A stretch of DNA of 64,000 bases from Crocinitomicaceae bacterium. Lineage in GTDB: Bacteria; Bacteroidota; Bacteroidia; Flavobacteriales_D; Crocinitomicaceae. Below are positions 1 through 9,691 of this stretch, piece after piece. The position numbers were made by a program, and so were the translations under genes. How positions within the stretch are numbered: the stretch's first letter is position 1; each line of letters begins with the position of its first letter. Location: positions 550,794-614,793 of the forward strand of contig JAJTCM010000003.1 in assembly GCA_021325675.1 (NCBI GenBank), written 5' to 3'. The notes beneath the pieces are model-generated. The model was not told where the DNA came from and did no database searches. It saw only the letters and a program-made list of their open reading frames with translations.

Positions 1-503
1 GCTCCAAGCTCTATACCCAGCCGTCTGAAGTAGCTTATGCTTACGAAGAATTGATGAAAATAAGCCCGCGTTTTACAGTAGCGGCTGCTTTCGGTAACGT
101 ACACGGTGTTTACAAACCGGGAAATGTGAAGCTGACCCCGAAAATCCTGAAAAATTCCCAGGAATACGTTCAGGAGAAATTCAATACAGGAAAAAACCCG
201 GTTGATTTCGTTTTCCACGGCGGTTCAGGCTCAACACTCGAAGAAATCCGCGAGGCGATCAGCTACGGGGTGATCAAAATGAACATCGATACGGATTTAC
301 AGTTTGCCTACACGGAAGGTGTGCGCGACTACGTGAGCTCCAAAATCGAATACCTGAGAACGCAGATCGGGAACCCGGAAGGTGACGATCAGCCGAATAA
401 AAAGCATTACGATCCGCGCAAATGGGTACGCGAAGGCGAGTTAACCTTCATTAAGCGTCTCACCCAGGCTTTTGAGGATTTAAATAATGTGAATACTTTA
501 TAA
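1..503 (+). CDS. fbaA: Class II fructose-bisphosphate aldolase, C-terminal part
   Basis: The last ~167 residues of a class II (zinc-dependent) fructose-1,6-bisphosphate aldolase of glycolysis/gluconeogenesis. The frame (codons from base 3) is open to the window edge, so the start lies upstream. Seen: FGNVHGVYKPG (with a zinc-ligand His in the family), FHGGSGS (second zinc His and phosphate-binding loop), KMNIDTD, and the tail segment PNKKHYDPRKW, which closely follows E. coli FbaA and places it in the class IIA subgroup. An internal ATG at 54 is not a plausible start because homology continues upstream of it. It ends 83 bp before accD with a palindromic repeat between. Confidence 0.95.
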   Translation, partial: SKLYTQPSEVAYAYEELMKISPRFTVAAAFGNVHGVYKPGNVKLTPKILKNSQEYVQEKFNTGKNPVDFVFHGGSGSTLEEIREAISYGVIKMNIDTDLQFAYTEGVRDYVSSKIEYLRTQIGNPEGDDQPNKKHYDPRKWVREGELTFIKRLTQAFEDLNNVNTL

Positions 504-517
504 GAATGTAAAATGGA

Positions 518-575
518 GAATTGAAGTGGAAAATGAGTTTTAAATCCCAATTTTCCATTCTCGATTTTCAATTCT
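518..575. repeat. AT-rich intergenic inverted repeat (ATTCTCCATTTTCAATTCT type)
   Basis: The left arm agaattgaagtggaaaat (518-535) is the imperfect reverse complement of attttccattctcgatt plus tcaattct (550-575). Words of the same kind (aattct, tccatttt, ttcaattct) recur at 7721-7752, 51819-51847, 61335-61375 and 61457-61535, all between genes. This suggests a dispersed short palindromic repeat family with no coding capacity. Confidence 0.6.
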
Positions 576-586
576 AAAATTTTAAT

Positions 587-1432
587 ATGAGTTGGTTTAA
601 AAGAAATAAAGAGGGGATTACGACTTCCACCAAGGAGAAAAAAGAAACCCCGGAAGGCTTGTGGCACAAGTGTAACAACTGTAAAACGGTATTTACACAG
701 GCTGATTTTGAGAAAAACGTATATGTTTGTGATCGCTGCTCTTACCATGAGCGCATCGGTTCTGAAGAATATTTCCAGATTATTTTTGACGGCGGCAAAT
801 ACAAGGAGCTGGACAAAAATATGTCTTCCGGAGACCCGCTGAATTTCACGGATACTAAAAAATATACTGACAGGATCAAAGCTACCCAAAAAGCTTCAGG
901 ACTGAAAGATGCTATCCGCACCGCTCACGGAACGCTTAACGGCATGAACTTCGTGATCGCCTGTATGGATTTTAATTTCATCGGTGGATCGATGGGATCG
1001 GTTATGGGCGAGAAAATTTCCCGCGCCATTGACAAAGCTATCGAATTGAAAGCCCCGTTTATGATCATCTCCAAATCCGGGGGCGCGCGTATGATGGAAG
1101 CCGGATATTCCCTGATGCAAATGGCTAAAATCAGCGGAAAGCTCGGTGTTTTGTCTGAACACAAATTACCTTACATTTCTTACCTCACCGACCCGACGAC
1201 AGGTGGAGTAACCGCTTCGTTTGCAATGCTGGGTGACCTCAACATTGCCGAGCCGAACGCACTGATCGGTTTTGCCGGGCCGCGCGTGGTAAAAGAAACA
1301 ATCGGACGCGACTTGCCGGACGGTTTCCAGACTTCTGAGTTCGTACTGGAGCACGGCTTCCTGGATTATATCGTTGACCGTACTGAAATGCGTGATAAAC
1401 TGGCGCATACGCTCAAACTCTTTTTAAGTTAA
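587..1432 (+). CDS. accD: Acetyl-CoA carboxylase carboxyltransferase subunit beta
   Basis: Beta subunit of the carboxyltransferase half of acetyl-CoA carboxylase, which makes malonyl-CoA for fatty acid synthesis; it works with AccA, not in this window. The 281-residue length is normal. An N-terminal zinc ribbon is visible (C29-x2-C32 and C48-x2-C51), followed by the crotonase-like domain with [10 protein letters not shown] and the [13 protein letters not shown] and GFAGPRV segments typical of AccD. The ATG at 587 is the only sensible start before the zinc ribbon. Its neighbours are unrelated housekeeping genes; bamD starts 41 bp downstream behind its own promoter-like element. Confidence 0.97.
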   Translation: MSWFKRNKEGITTSTKEKKETPEGLWHKCNNCKTVFTQADFEKNVYVCDRCSYHERIGSEEYFQIIFDGGKYKELDKNMSSGDPLNFTDTKKYTDRIKATQKASGLKDAIRTAHGTLNGMNFVIACMDFNFIGGSMGSVMGEKISRAIDKAIELKAPFMIISKSGGARMMEAGYSLMQMAKISGKLGVLSEHKLPYISYLTDPTTGGVTASFAMLGDLNIAEPNALIGFAGPRVVKETIGRDLPDGFQTSEFVLEHGFLDYIVDRTEMRDKLAHTLKLFLS

Positions 1433-1439
1433 ATTAACA

Positions 1440-1468
1440 TTGGGCGACGCCTTTTTAACGTATTTTTG
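1440..1468 (+). promoter_or_regulatory. Predicted Bacteroidota promoter of bamD
   Basis: TTG (1440-1442), an 18-bp spacer, then TATTTTTG (1461-1468). This fits the Bacteroidota sigma-A consensus TTG/TTTG-N17-23-TAnnTTTG. The bamD ATG lies only 5 bp past the -7 box, so the transcript would have almost no leader. Confidence 0.55.
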
Positions 1469-1473
1469 AACCC

Positions 1474-2274
1474 ATGAAATTTGCTTTAACGCTTCTTGTT
1501 TTTACAGCCTTGATGACTTCCTGCTCGGAATATAACAGAGTGTTAAAAGGAGATGATTACACCCGTAAATTTGAACTTGCGAACGATAAGTTCGACAATA
1601 AAAAATGGCCGCAATCCATTGCTTTATACGAACAGGTTTACCAGCGCATGCCGAAATCCGGTGAGGGTGAGCTTTCATATTACCGCATAGGAAAGGCATA
1701 TTACGCAGACGAAGATTATTACATGGCCGGGTACTATTTCGGTTCTTTTTTCGATAAATTTCCTTACAGCACAAAAACCGAGGAGGCATTTTTCCTGAAA
1801 GCCTTGTGCAGCGTGAAAAATTCGCCGTCATCCAGCCTGGACCAGCAGGAAACCGAGCTTGCCCTCAATGACGTTCAGCAATTCATCTATCTTTTCCCGA
1901 ATTCAGACCGGGTTGATACCTGCAACCAGATCATGGATAAGCTGCGCGAAAAGCTGGAAAAAAAGGAATACGACAACATTCGCCTGTATGCCAAAACACT
2001 GAATTACAAATCAGCGGTGGTAACTGCAGAAACTTTCCTGGTGGACTATCCAACGTCCGGATTCAGGGAAGAAGTCATTTATATCAGCATCAAAAATTCT
2101 TATTTACTGTCTAAAAACAGTGTTGAAGAGAAAAAAAAGGAGCGAATTGAGAAATCAATTGAAACTTATCGTAACTTTGTAACCCAATTTCCTGAGAGTA
2201 AATACCGGAAGGAACTGGACGATCTGCACAATGAGCTGCAGCACGAACTTGTAACAGTAACTAATTCAAAGTAA
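1474..2274 (+). CDS. bamD: Outer membrane protein assembly factor BamD
   Basis: Lipoprotein of the BAM complex that inserts beta-barrel proteins into the outer membrane. A signal peptide ends in a lipobox at C17 (LMTSC). The rest is TPR-like helical repeats, including the KKWPQSIALYEQVYQRMPKS and DKFPYSTKTEEAFFLKALC segments typical of BamD/YfiO. It has 266 residues, the usual length. It heads a tightly packed run: the omega-like gene starts 8 bp after its stop. This bamD-rpoZ-coaBC-DUF4835-recN order is common in Bacteroidota and supports the call. Confidence 0.9.
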   Translation: MKFALTLLVFTALMTSCSEYNRVLKGDDYTRKFELANDKFDNKKWPQSIALYEQVYQRMPKSGEGELSYYRIGKAYYADEDYYMAGYYFGSFFDKFPYSTKTEEAFFLKALCSVKNSPSSSLDQQETELALNDVQQFIYLFPNSDRVDTCNQIMDKLREKLEKKEYDNIRLYAKTLNYKSAVVTAETFLVDYPTSGFREEVIYISIKNSYLLSKNSVEEKKKERIEKSIETYRNFVTQFPESKYRKELDDLHNELQHELVTVTNSK

Positions 2275-2282
2275 AATACACG

Positions 2283-2621
2283 ATGAATCTGAATTTAAAA
2301 AATAACACCTCCGAGCGTTCAACTATCACGCGTGATACGATCGAGTTTGAAGAACAAACCGGGAATATCTACGAATCGATCGTTGCGATGTCAAGACGTT
2401 CGAACCAGATTTCCAGCGAGCTGAAAGAAGAATTAACTTCTAAATTACAGGAGTTTGCTTCTTCAACTGACAACCTGGAAGAGGTTTTCGAAAACCGCGA
2501 GCAGATCGAAATTTCCAAGTATTACGAAAAGCTTCCTAAACCGGTTGCTATCGCGATGACGGAAATGCTGGACGACAAAATCTACATTCGTAAAGTCGAG
2601 GAGGAAAAAGACAAAGCGTAA
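2283..2621 (+). CDS. rpoZ: DNA-directed RNA polymerase omega subunit, Bacteroidota type
   Basis: Small 112-residue protein of the Rpb6/omega family in the divergent Bacteroidota form. The omega subunit helps RNA polymerase assembly by clamping beta'. Visible features are the N-terminal segment TGNIYESIVAMSRRSNQIS, which corresponds to the conserved omega helix (the 'ivakRARqi' position), and an acidic, lysine-rich C-terminus. The assignment rests on this segment, the length and the position between bamD and coaBC. It starts 8 bp after bamD and is probably cotranscribed. Confidence 0.85.
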   Translation: MNLNLKNNTSERSTITRDTIEFEEQTGNIYESIVAMSRRSNQISSELKEELTSKLQEFASSTDNLEEVFENREQIEISKYYEKLPKPVAIAMTEMLDDKIYIRKVEEEKDKA

Positions 2622-2679
2622 GCTTTGATCCAACATGCGTTAGCGCAAGCCCTATGCTGTGCTATCAACATCAAAGAAC

Positions 2680-3870
2680 ATGAAAGGAAAACGCATCCTT
2701 CTCGGAATAACAGGAGGAATTGCAGCATATAAAATTGCGTTCCTTATCCGGATATTAAAGAAAAAAGGGGCAGAAGTCAAATGTATTATGACTCCTGCCT
2801 CTTGTGATTTTATAAGTCCGCTAACCCTCGCCACCCTTTCCGAAAACCCGGTATCCATCGATTTCTGGAACAGGCAAAACGGCGAATGGGTCAACCACGT
2901 TGATTTAGGAATGTGGCCCGATGTATTCGTGATCGCACCGTGCACAGCCAGCACACTGGCAAAAATGGCAAACGGCTTCTGCGACAACCTGCTCACAGCG
3001 ACATATTTATCCGCCAAATCACCCGTAGTAATTGCCCCGGCAATGGATCTCGACATGTATGCACATTTTTCCACGCAAAAAAACCTGGACCTCCTGGCCG
3101 CAAACGGAAACCGCATCATTCCTGCTGAGGAAGGTGAGCTTGCCAGCGGTTTGATTGGGCAGGGAAGAATGGCAGAGCCGGAAAACATCGCCGCTTACCT
3201 CGAACAACTGTTTGAGAAGCAAACCGATTTCGCTGGCAAAAAAGTATTGCTGACTGCCGGGCCTACCTACGAAAAAATCGATCCTGTGCGCTTTATCGGG
3301 AACCATTCTTCCGGGAAAATGGGCTATCGCATTGCAGAAAGCTTTTTGCAGCGCGGCGCTTCCGTCGTTTTGATCAGTGGCCCGACACAGGAAAAACTAA
3401 CGCATACCAGGCTTGAGCTGATTTCCGTGGAAAGCGCAGAAGAGATGCTCAAAGCCGTTCAGCAGCACTGGCCTGCAAGCGACATCGGAATTTTTGCCGC
3501 AGCCGTAGCGGATTACAGACCAAAACAAGTCGCCGGGCAAAAAATCAAGAAAAAGGAGGAGGAGCTCACCATTACTTTGGTAAAAAACCCGGATATTCTT
3601 TCCTGGGCCGGGCAAAACAAAACGGATCAGCAGCTCTTGGTCGGTTTTGCACTTGAAACAAATGACGCTATCGCCCATGCACAGGACAAGCTGAAACGCA
3701 AAAACCTCGACCTCATTGTTGTCAACACGCTGGAAGACGAGGGCGCCGGTTTTAAAAATGATACAAATCGTATCCAATTGTTGGATAAGCACAATAAAAT
3801 AACTAGTTTTGAGTTAAAAAGCAAAGCTTTGGTCGCCGAAGACCTTGTCAATTACCTGAAACACGTATGA
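2680..3870 (+). CDS. coaBC: Bifunctional phosphopantothenoylcysteine decarboxylase / phosphopantothenate-cysteine ligase
   Basis: Makes 4'-phosphopantetheine from 4'-phosphopantothenate, CTP and cysteine in coenzyme A synthesis. The N-terminal CoaC flavoprotein starts with KRILLGITGGIAAYK and carries NHVDLGMWPDVFVIAPCTA with the catalytic-His position. The C-terminal CoaB starts around LLTAGPTYEKIDPVRFI with NHSSGKMG. I chose the ATG at 2680 over an in-frame GTG at 2659 because the protein then begins directly at the flavin-fold strand (396 residues). Its stop overlaps the next start (ATGA), indicating translational coupling. Confidence 0.95.
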   Translation: MKGKRILLGITGGIAAYKIAFLIRILKKKGAEVKCIMTPASCDFISPLTLATLSENPVSIDFWNRQNGEWVNHVDLGMWPDVFVIAPCTASTLAKMANGFCDNLLTATYLSAKSPVVIAPAMDLDMYAHFSTQKNLDLLAANGNRIIPAEEGELASGLIGQGRMAEPENIAAYLEQLFEKQTDFAGKKVLLTAGPTYEKIDPVRFIGNHSSGKMGYRIAESFLQRGASVVLISGPTQEKLTHTRLELISVESAEEMLKAVQQHWPASDIGIFAAAVADYRPKQVAGQKIKKKEEELTITLVKNPDILSWAGQNKTDQQLLVGFALETNDAIAHAQDKLKRKNLDLIVVNTLEDEGAGFKNDTNRIQLLDKHNKITSFELKSKALVAEDLVNYLKHV

Positions 3871-4769
3871 AATTTATATTTGCCTTCTTTGTTGTATTAA
3901 GCGCCTCATGGAGCTTCAGCCAGGAGTTAAACTGCCAGGTGACCGTTATCGTGGATAACCAGATCCCGGTGACCTCGGTGGAAAAAGAAGTGTTTGACCA
4001 GCTCAAGCAAACAGTTTACGATTTGATGAACAACACCAAGTGGACGAAAGACAAGTTCAAGCTGGAGGAACGCATCAACTGCAACATCCAGATCCAGATT
4101 TCTTCCATTCCAAGCTCGGGGACTTATTCCGGTTCGATCCAGGTGCAGTCTACGCGCCCCGCTTTCAACAGCAATTACAACTCAACGATCGTGAATTATC
4201 AGGACGAAAACGTGACCTTTAACTTTTCAAGGAACGCGATCCTGATTTATGCCCCGAACCAATACCGCGACGAGCTGACATCGATTTTAGCATTTTACGC
4301 GTATTTCATCATCGGCATGGACTACGATTCTTTTTCCCCGCAGGGTGGAACAGCTTATTTCAACGAAGCACAGCAAATCGTTTCACTCGCACAGTCTTCC
4401 GGAAACCCGGGCTGGCAGTCCTCAGACACGAAGAAACGCAACCGTTTTTACCTGATTGACAATGTGCTCCACCAGCTTTTTGAACCGCTGAGGGCGAGCA
4501 ATTACATGTATCACCGCAAAGGCATCGATATGCTGTATGACGATCCTGAAGCAGCACGCAAAAACATGTTCCAGGCGCTGACCAATCTCAACAAAGTTGT
4601 TTCAACGCGTCCCAATTCGATCAACCTGCTGAATTTTGTGCAGGCCAAGCAAGTGGAGCTGAAAAATATTTTCGTGGATGCCGAAAGCGCTGAGAAAACC
4701 GAAGTCGTGAATCTCCTTAAGAAAATCGACCCGGCCAATTCTACAAAATACCAAACCATTTTAGAATAA
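3867..4769 (+). CDS. DUF4835 family protein (PorD-like)
   Basis: Secreted/periplasmic protein of 300 residues with a signal peptide (about residues 1-18, ending SWSFSQ). It resembles the DUF4835 family, which in Bacteroidota usually sits between coaBC and recN and is sometimes named PorD because of a reported link to type IX secretion. Typical segments are IDMLYDDPEAARKNMFQALTNL near the C-terminus and LAFYAYFIIGMDYDSFSPQGG in the middle. It overlaps coaBC by 4 bp and recN by 1 bp, so all three are almost surely one transcript. The biochemical role is unknown; the secretion link is established only for relatives. Confidence 0.8.
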   Translation: MKFIFAFFVVLSASWSFSQELNCQVTVIVDNQIPVTSVEKEVFDQLKQTVYDLMNNTKWTKDKFKLEERINCNIQIQISSIPSSGTYSGSIQVQSTRPAFNSNYNSTIVNYQDENVTFNFSRNAILIYAPNQYRDELTSILAFYAYFIIGMDYDSFSPQGGTAYFNEAQQIVSLAQSSGNPGWQSSDTKKRNRFYLIDNVLHQLFEPLRASNYMYHRKGIDMLYDDPEAARKNMFQALTNLNKVVSTRPNSINLLNFVQAKQVELKNIFVDAESAEKTEVVNLLKKIDPANSTKYQTILE

Positions 4770-6418
4770 TGCTCCAGCACCTCAAAATTGAGAACTTCGC
4801 TTTAATCCCCAGCCTGGAACTGCATTTTTCACCGGGATTTACTGTTTTTACCGGGGAAACAGGTTCCGGAAAATCAATCCTTTTGGGCGCCCTGAACCTG
4901 ATTTTGGGTGAACGCGCAGATTACACCGTGATCCGCGACCCGCAGCAAAAAACCATTGTTGAAGGCATTTTTACGATCAAAGAATACGATCTCCTCCCCT
5001 TTTTCGAGGCGAACGACCTGGATTATTCCGATGAAACATCTATCCGCCGCGAAATTACCGGGCAGGGAAAATCACGGGCCTTTATCAACGATACGCCGGT
5101 ACAGCTCAGCATTTTGAAAGAGCTAAGCGAACAATTGGTCCACATTCATTCGCAGCATCATACGCTTGAACTGAAAAGCCAAAGCTTCCAGTTCGACGTG
5201 CTGGATTACCTCTGTGACACCATGCCGCTCCGCAAGGAATTTGCAGCAAAAAACACGGCTTGCAGGCAATTGGAACGCTCATTGGAAGAAAAGACCCGTG
5301 AGCTGCAAAAAATGCTTCAGGATGAGGATTACAACCGGTTTCAGCTCAGCGAGCTGGAAAAGCTGAACCTGCACAAAACGAATTACAGTATACTTGAACA
5401 GGAACAGGAACAAATGGATCATTTTGACGCCATTAAGCTGACTTTTGATTCAATGGGCGAACTGCTCGAAAACGAAAACCAGGTGCTCGAAAAGCTCAAC
5501 CAGCTGAAAGCAATTATTGATAAAAACAAAAACCTCCACCCTTTTTTCGAATCGGCTTCGGAGCGTTTGAAAAGTATTTACCTCGAAGTCAAAGACCTCG
5601 CTTACGAAGCGCAAAACCAGCAGGGAAGCATCGAATTCAACCCGGCGAAAAAACAGGAGCTGGAAAACCAGCTTTCCCTTTACAATGCCGCTTTGTTTAA
5701 GCATGGCGTGAAAGAACAGGCTGAACTGATCGCAGTTTATGAAAATTTTGAACAGCAGCAATCGCGCTCCGGGCAGCTCCAGGAAGAAATAACGGAAATC
5801 AATTCCCGCATTATAAAGCTCAAACAGGAACTGACGGAAACAGGCGACAAGCTCCACAGCGAGCGCCTTTCTCAAAAAACCGGTATTGAACAAAACATTG
5901 AAACATTGCTCAGCGAGCTGAAAATGGAAAATTGCAAGGTCATTTTTGAGCTGGAAAAAACAGCCCAGGCCAACGCTTTCGGGTTTTCCACTTTAAGCCT
6001 GAATTTCAGCCCGAATGCCGGACTCGCTCCCAAAGCGATTGAGAAATCCGCCAGCGGTGGTGAATTATCCCGCCTGATGCTTGCGATCCAGACTTTACTG
6101 TCACAAAAGAAAAAATTGCCCGGCCTGATCTTCGATGAGATCGATACGGGCGTTTCCGGGGAAGTAGCCCAGAAATTAGGTGAATTGCTCAACAAAATGG
6201 GACAAAAGATGCAGCTGATGGCAATTACGCATTTACCACAAGTTGCCGCCAAAGGCCAAAGCCATTTCAAAGTGCAAAAATCCAGCAGCACGGGCAGCAC
6301 CGTAACCGAAGTCCGGAAACTCAGCAGCGAAGAGCGCATCCAGGAAATCGCACGTTTGATGAGCGGGGAGGAAATCACAAATGCTGCAGTGGAGAACGCC
6401 AAGGCTTTAATGAATTAA
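4769..6418 (+). CDS. recN: DNA repair protein RecN
   Basis: SMC-like ATPase for double-strand break repair, cytoplasmic. Walker A GETGSGKS lies at residues 29-36, followed by the RecN-typical LLGALNLILGERAD. The long coiled-coil arms run through the middle (roughly 155-370), and the C-terminal head has the ABC signature SASGGELSRLMLA and Walker B LIFDEIDTGVSG. At 549 residues it is full length. The ATG overlaps the DUF4835 stop (TAATG). It is the last gene of this run; a large inverted repeat follows. Confidence 0.97.
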   Translation: MLQHLKIENFALIPSLELHFSPGFTVFTGETGSGKSILLGALNLILGERADYTVIRDPQQKTIVEGIFTIKEYDLLPFFEANDLDYSDETSIRREITGQGKSRAFINDTPVQLSILKELSEQLVHIHSQHHTLELKSQSFQFDVLDYLCDTMPLRKEFAAKNTACRQLERSLEEKTRELQKMLQDEDYNRFQLSELEKLNLHKTNYSILEQEQEQMDHFDAIKLTFDSMGELLENENQVLEKLNQLKAIIDKNKNLHPFFESASERLKSIYLEVKDLAYEAQNQQGSIEFNPAKKQELENQLSLYNAALFKHGVKEQAELIAVYENFEQQQSRSGQLQEEITEINSRIIKLKQELTETGDKLHSERLSQKTGIEQNIETLLSELKMENCKVIFELEKTAQANAFGFSTLSLNFSPNAGLAPKAIEKSASGGELSRLMLAIQTLLSQKKKLPGLIFDEIDTGVSGEVAQKLGELLNKMGQKMQLMAITHLPQVAAKGQSHFKVQKSSSTGSTVTEVRKLSSEERIQEIARLMSGEEITNAAVENAKALMN

Positions 6419-6423
6419 ATCTT

Positions 6424-6517
6424 AATGTGCTAATACGGTAATATGCTAATGAGTTAGTTAACTTCATTCTTGCATCAAATTCATTAGCATATTATCACAT
6501 TAATAAATCAGCACATT
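6424..6517. repeat. Intergenic inverted repeat (ATGCTAATGTGCTAAT type)
   Basis: The left arm 6424-6452 (aatgtgctaat ... taatatgctaatga) is the reverse complement, with one insertion, of the right arm 6481-6517 (tcattagcatatta ... cacattaa ... gcacatt). The loop is about 28 bp. It sits between recN and the VWA gene. It may fold in RNA and stop or stabilise the recN message, but there is no T-tract typical of an intrinsic terminator. Confidence 0.65.
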
Positions 6518-6569
6518 TAAAAAGTGAACGTTTTGTATCCCGGCTTGTACAGCCCGGAAATTGATTGCT

Positions 6570-7679
6570 ATGAAACGTTTGTCTTTTATTTTTGTGGCCT
6601 TGCTGTGGCTCAGCGTATCCGCCCAGTACCAGGGGAAAATCCAGATTGCTATTTTATTTGACACCTCCAACAGTATGGACGGTTTGATCGACCAGGCGAA
6701 ATCGCGTATCTGGTCCATTGTCAACACCATGTCGAACCTGCGCTACCAGGGACAAACACCGGCGATCGAAATTGCATTGTACGATTACGGGAACGATAAT
6801 ATCCCGGCGGCCAACAACCACGTACGTCAAATCCTGCCTTTCACCGGTGACCTGGACCTTGTTTCCCAAAAACTGTTCGGTCTCACTACCCGCGGCGGAC
6901 AGGAATATTGCGGGGCGGTTATCTCGAATTCACTCGCCGAGCTGAAATGGAACGGCAACCCGAACGATTTGAAAATGATTTATATTGCCGGGAATGAGCC
7001 CTTCAACCAGGGACCGGTTGCATATAAAGAAGTATGCGCACTGGCCGCCCAGCGAAGCATTTATGTCAATACCATATACTGCGGCGATTACCAGCAGGGG
7101 ATCACGGAATTCTGGTACGACGGCGCACAGCAGGGAAAAGGCGAATATTCCAACATCAATCCCAACCTGCAGGTGAAACACTACGATACGCCTTACGATG
7201 AAAAAATCCGGGTTTATAACGATTCACTCAACCGCACCTATATGGGCTACGGCAGTACGGGAAAAAGCAAGAAAAACGCCCAGGCGGAGCAGGACAAAAA
7301 TGCAGAAGAGCAATCCGTTCAGGTATTGACGGAACGCGCTGTTGTGAAATCCAAATCGGTTTATAAAAATGATTCCTGGGACCTGGTGGACGCCAATGTT
7401 TCGGATTCAACCCTGGTTAAGCGCCTGACGAAAGACGAGCTGCCCGATGAGCTGAAAGGCAAAAGTGAAGCTGAGATTAAGGTTTACCTGGACGAACAAA
7501 AAGTAAAACGCAGCACATACCAGAAAATGATCGGGGAATTATCTGTCGAGCGGGAAAAATACATCACAGAACAGAAAAAGAACGAGCCTGAAGGAACTGA
7601 AAGTGATTTCGGAAAGGAAGTGCAGAAAAACGTCCTGAAAGTTGCCAATGAAAAAGGCTTTGAGGTGGAAAAGAAATGA
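6570..7679 (+). CDS. Secreted von Willebrand factor type A domain protein
   Basis: Protein of 369 residues with a signal peptide (1-18, ending WLSVSAQ) and a VWA domain from about residue 23 to 200. The MIDAS metal site D31-T-S33-N-S35 is intact, and a conserved TTRGGQEYCGAVI segment follows. The C-terminal third is charged, lysine/glutamate rich and probably helical. VWA domains bind protein partners through a metal ion; the partner here is not known. I chose ATG 6570 over an in-frame TTG at 6561 because the signal peptide begins there. It is flanked by repeats on both sides and appears monocistronic. Confidence 0.8.
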   Translation: MKRLSFIFVALLWLSVSAQYQGKIQIAILFDTSNSMDGLIDQAKSRIWSIVNTMSNLRYQGQTPAIEIALYDYGNDNIPAANNHVRQILPFTGDLDLVSQKLFGLTTRGGQEYCGAVISNSLAELKWNGNPNDLKMIYIAGNEPFNQGPVAYKEVCALAAQRSIYVNTIYCGDYQQGITEFWYDGAQQGKGEYSNINPNLQVKHYDTPYDEKIRVYNDSLNRTYMGYGSTGKSKKNAQAEQDKNAEEQSVQVLTERAVVKSKSVYKNDSWDLVDANVSDSTLVKRLTKDELPDELKGKSEAEIKVYLDEQKVKRSTYQKMIGELSVEREKYITEQKKNEPEGTESDFGKEVQKNVLKVANEKGFEVEKK

Positions 7680-7899
7680 TGAATTCATTATTATTTTCGA
7701 TTTAGCTGAAGGCAAGCTCATCAATTCTGCATTTTCCATTTTCAATTCTCCCTTCAAAAAACCGCCTTTCATCCCAGTGAATCAACCTTTTATATTTTAT
7801 GATTCCGCGATCATCTAAAAATAGCGAAAATTTAACCGCTTTCTAATTGCATTATTGATTTATTTGGTTACATTTATCCAAACTTGAAGCTGCGGGACT

Positions 7900-9678
7900 A
7901 TGAAACGACTCTTTGATATTCCATACCACCAGTTGGATAACTACCCGAATAATACCATGTTCTCAACCAAAAGAGACGGAGAATGGACGGGAATTTCAAC
8001 GCGGGAATTTTTATCATCTGTTAATGAATATTCGAGGGCACTTGTCGCTTACGGGATCAAGCCCGGTGACAAAGTATCCATCGTTTCAACCAACCGCTTT
8101 GAGTGGAATATGATCGATATCGCGGTCCTCCAGATTGGCGCGATCGTCGTTCCGGTTTATCCCAATATTTCGACCAAAGATTACCTCTATATTTTCAACG
8201 ACGCGCAAATTAAGCTTTGCTTTACAGGCTCAGCCGATTTGTACACCAAAATTTCGGGGATCCAGGGTGAAATCCACTCGCTGGAAAAAGTGCTCTGCTT
8301 TGACCACGGACCGGCGATTGAGCATTTCTCTTCGCTCCTCGGGCTGAAAGAACATGTGGACCAGCGCACGGTGGAAGAATTAAAAGCGAATGTGCGCAAC
8401 GAAAGCCTCGCTACGATCATCTACACTTCCGGAACAACCGGGAACCCGAAAGGCGTCATGCTTTCCCACAATAACATTATTTCAAACGTTGAGGCCTGCG
8501 TGGAGCGTATCCCTGCAGATCAGCATTCGCGTGTTTTGACCTTTTTACCGGTTTGCCACATTTATGAGCGCATGCTGCATTATTTGTATATGTACCTCGG
8601 CTGCTCGATTTATTTTGCCGAATCCATGGATACCATCGGCGACAATATCCGCGAAGTGAAACCGCATATTTTTACTGCCGTTCCGCGCCTGCTGGAAAAA
8701 GTTTTCGAAAAAATCATGGCGAAGGGCGACGAGCTCAAGGGCATCAAGCGTTTCCTGTTTTTCTGGGCGGTTGACCTGGCCGAAGAGTTTGAGTTCAAAG
8801 GAAAATCCTGGTGGTACCGTTTTAAGCTGAAAATTGCCCGCAAGCTTATCTTTTCCAAATGGATGGATGCCCTCGGCGGCGAAGTGAAAGCGATCGCTTC
8901 GGGAAGTGCCGCTTTACAGCCCCGTTTAGCGCGGATTTTCCTGGCGGCAGGCATTCCGATCCTCGAGGGCTACGGATTAACGGAAACTTCCCCGGTTATT
9001 TCGGTGAACTGCCTTAAAAAAGGAATTGGGATTGGTACCGTTGGCCCGCTGCTGAACAACGTAAAAGTAAAATTCGGACCGGACGGTGAAATCCTCGTAA
9101 AAGGCCCGAACGTGATGATGGGCTATTACAACCTGCCGGAAGTTACTGCGGACACATTAACACCGGAAGGCTGGCTTAAAACCGGCGATATCGGCGAAAT
9201 GACAGATGACAAATTTCTTAAGATCACAGATCGTAAAAAAGAGATTTTCAAAACTTCGGGCGGAAAATTCATCATTCCGCAGGCGATGGAAAACAAATTC
9301 AAGGAATCGCGTTTCATTGAGCAGATAATGGTTATCGGTGAAAACCAAAAATTCCCGGCTGCGCTCATTGTTCCCAACTTTGCTTTCGTAAAAGAATGGG
9401 CGAAGCGCAAAAACACACCGCTTGACGGCCTTACAAACCAAGAAATCTGTGCAAACGAAGAAGTGTACAAACGCATCAAAGAAGAAGTGACCAACTTCAA
9501 CAAGCTTTACGGAAACTGGGAGCAGATTAAAAAAATCAAGCTCCTTCCCCACGAATTCTCTATTGAAGGCGGTGAGCTCACCCCTACTTTAAAGCTCAAG
9601 CGTAAAATCATCATGGAGAAATACAAAGATATTGTCGCTGAGATTTACAAGGAAAGAGAAGAGCTGCACGAAGCGTGA
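7900..9678 (+). CDS. Long-chain acyl-CoA synthetase (AMP-forming)
   Basis: ATP-dependent ligase that activates fatty acids to acyl-CoA, in the cytoplasm or at the membrane. It has 592 residues, as in the FadD15/FAA1-like group of Bacteroidota. Motifs: the phosphate-binding loop TIIYTSGTTGNPKG at 172-185, the adenylate motif EGYGLTETSPV, GWLKTGDIGEM, and the hinge/catalytic KITDRKKEIFKTSGGKF. A conserved lysine follows near the C-terminus (PTLKLKR). The chain-length preference cannot be read from sequence. It stands alone, with repeat-rich spacers on both sides. Confidence 0.93.
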   Translation: MKRLFDIPYHQLDNYPNNTMFSTKRDGEWTGISTREFLSSVNEYSRALVAYGIKPGDKVSIVSTNRFEWNMIDIAVLQIGAIVVPVYPNISTKDYLYIFNDAQIKLCFTGSADLYTKISGIQGEIHSLEKVLCFDHGPAIEHFSSLLGLKEHVDQRTVEELKANVRNESLATIIYTSGTTGNPKGVMLSHNNIISNVEACVERIPADQHSRVLTFLPVCHIYERMLHYLYMYLGCSIYFAESMDTIGDNIREVKPHIFTAVPRLLEKVFEKIMAKGDELKGIKRFLFFWAVDLAEEFEFKGKSWWYRFKLKIARKLIFSKWMDALGGEVKAIASGSAALQPRLARIFLAAGIPILEGYGLTETSPVISVNCLKKGIGIGTVGPLLNNVKVKFGPDGEILVKGPNVMMGYYNLPEVTADTLTPEGWLKTGDIGEMTDDKFLKITDRKKEIFKTSGGKFIIPQAMENKFKESRFIEQIMVIGENQKFPAALIVPNFAFVKEWAKRKNTPLDGLTNQEICANEEVYKRIKEEVTNFNKLYGNWEQIKKIKLLPHEFSIEGGELTPTLKLKRKIIMEKYKDIVAEIYKEREELHEA

Positions 9679-9691
9679 TCAGCTTCACTGA

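Noticed and set aside
2659..2679. Longer coaBC start at GTG 2659
   Set aside because: It adds seven residues with no homology; ATG 2680 gives the normal beginning of the flavoprotein fold.
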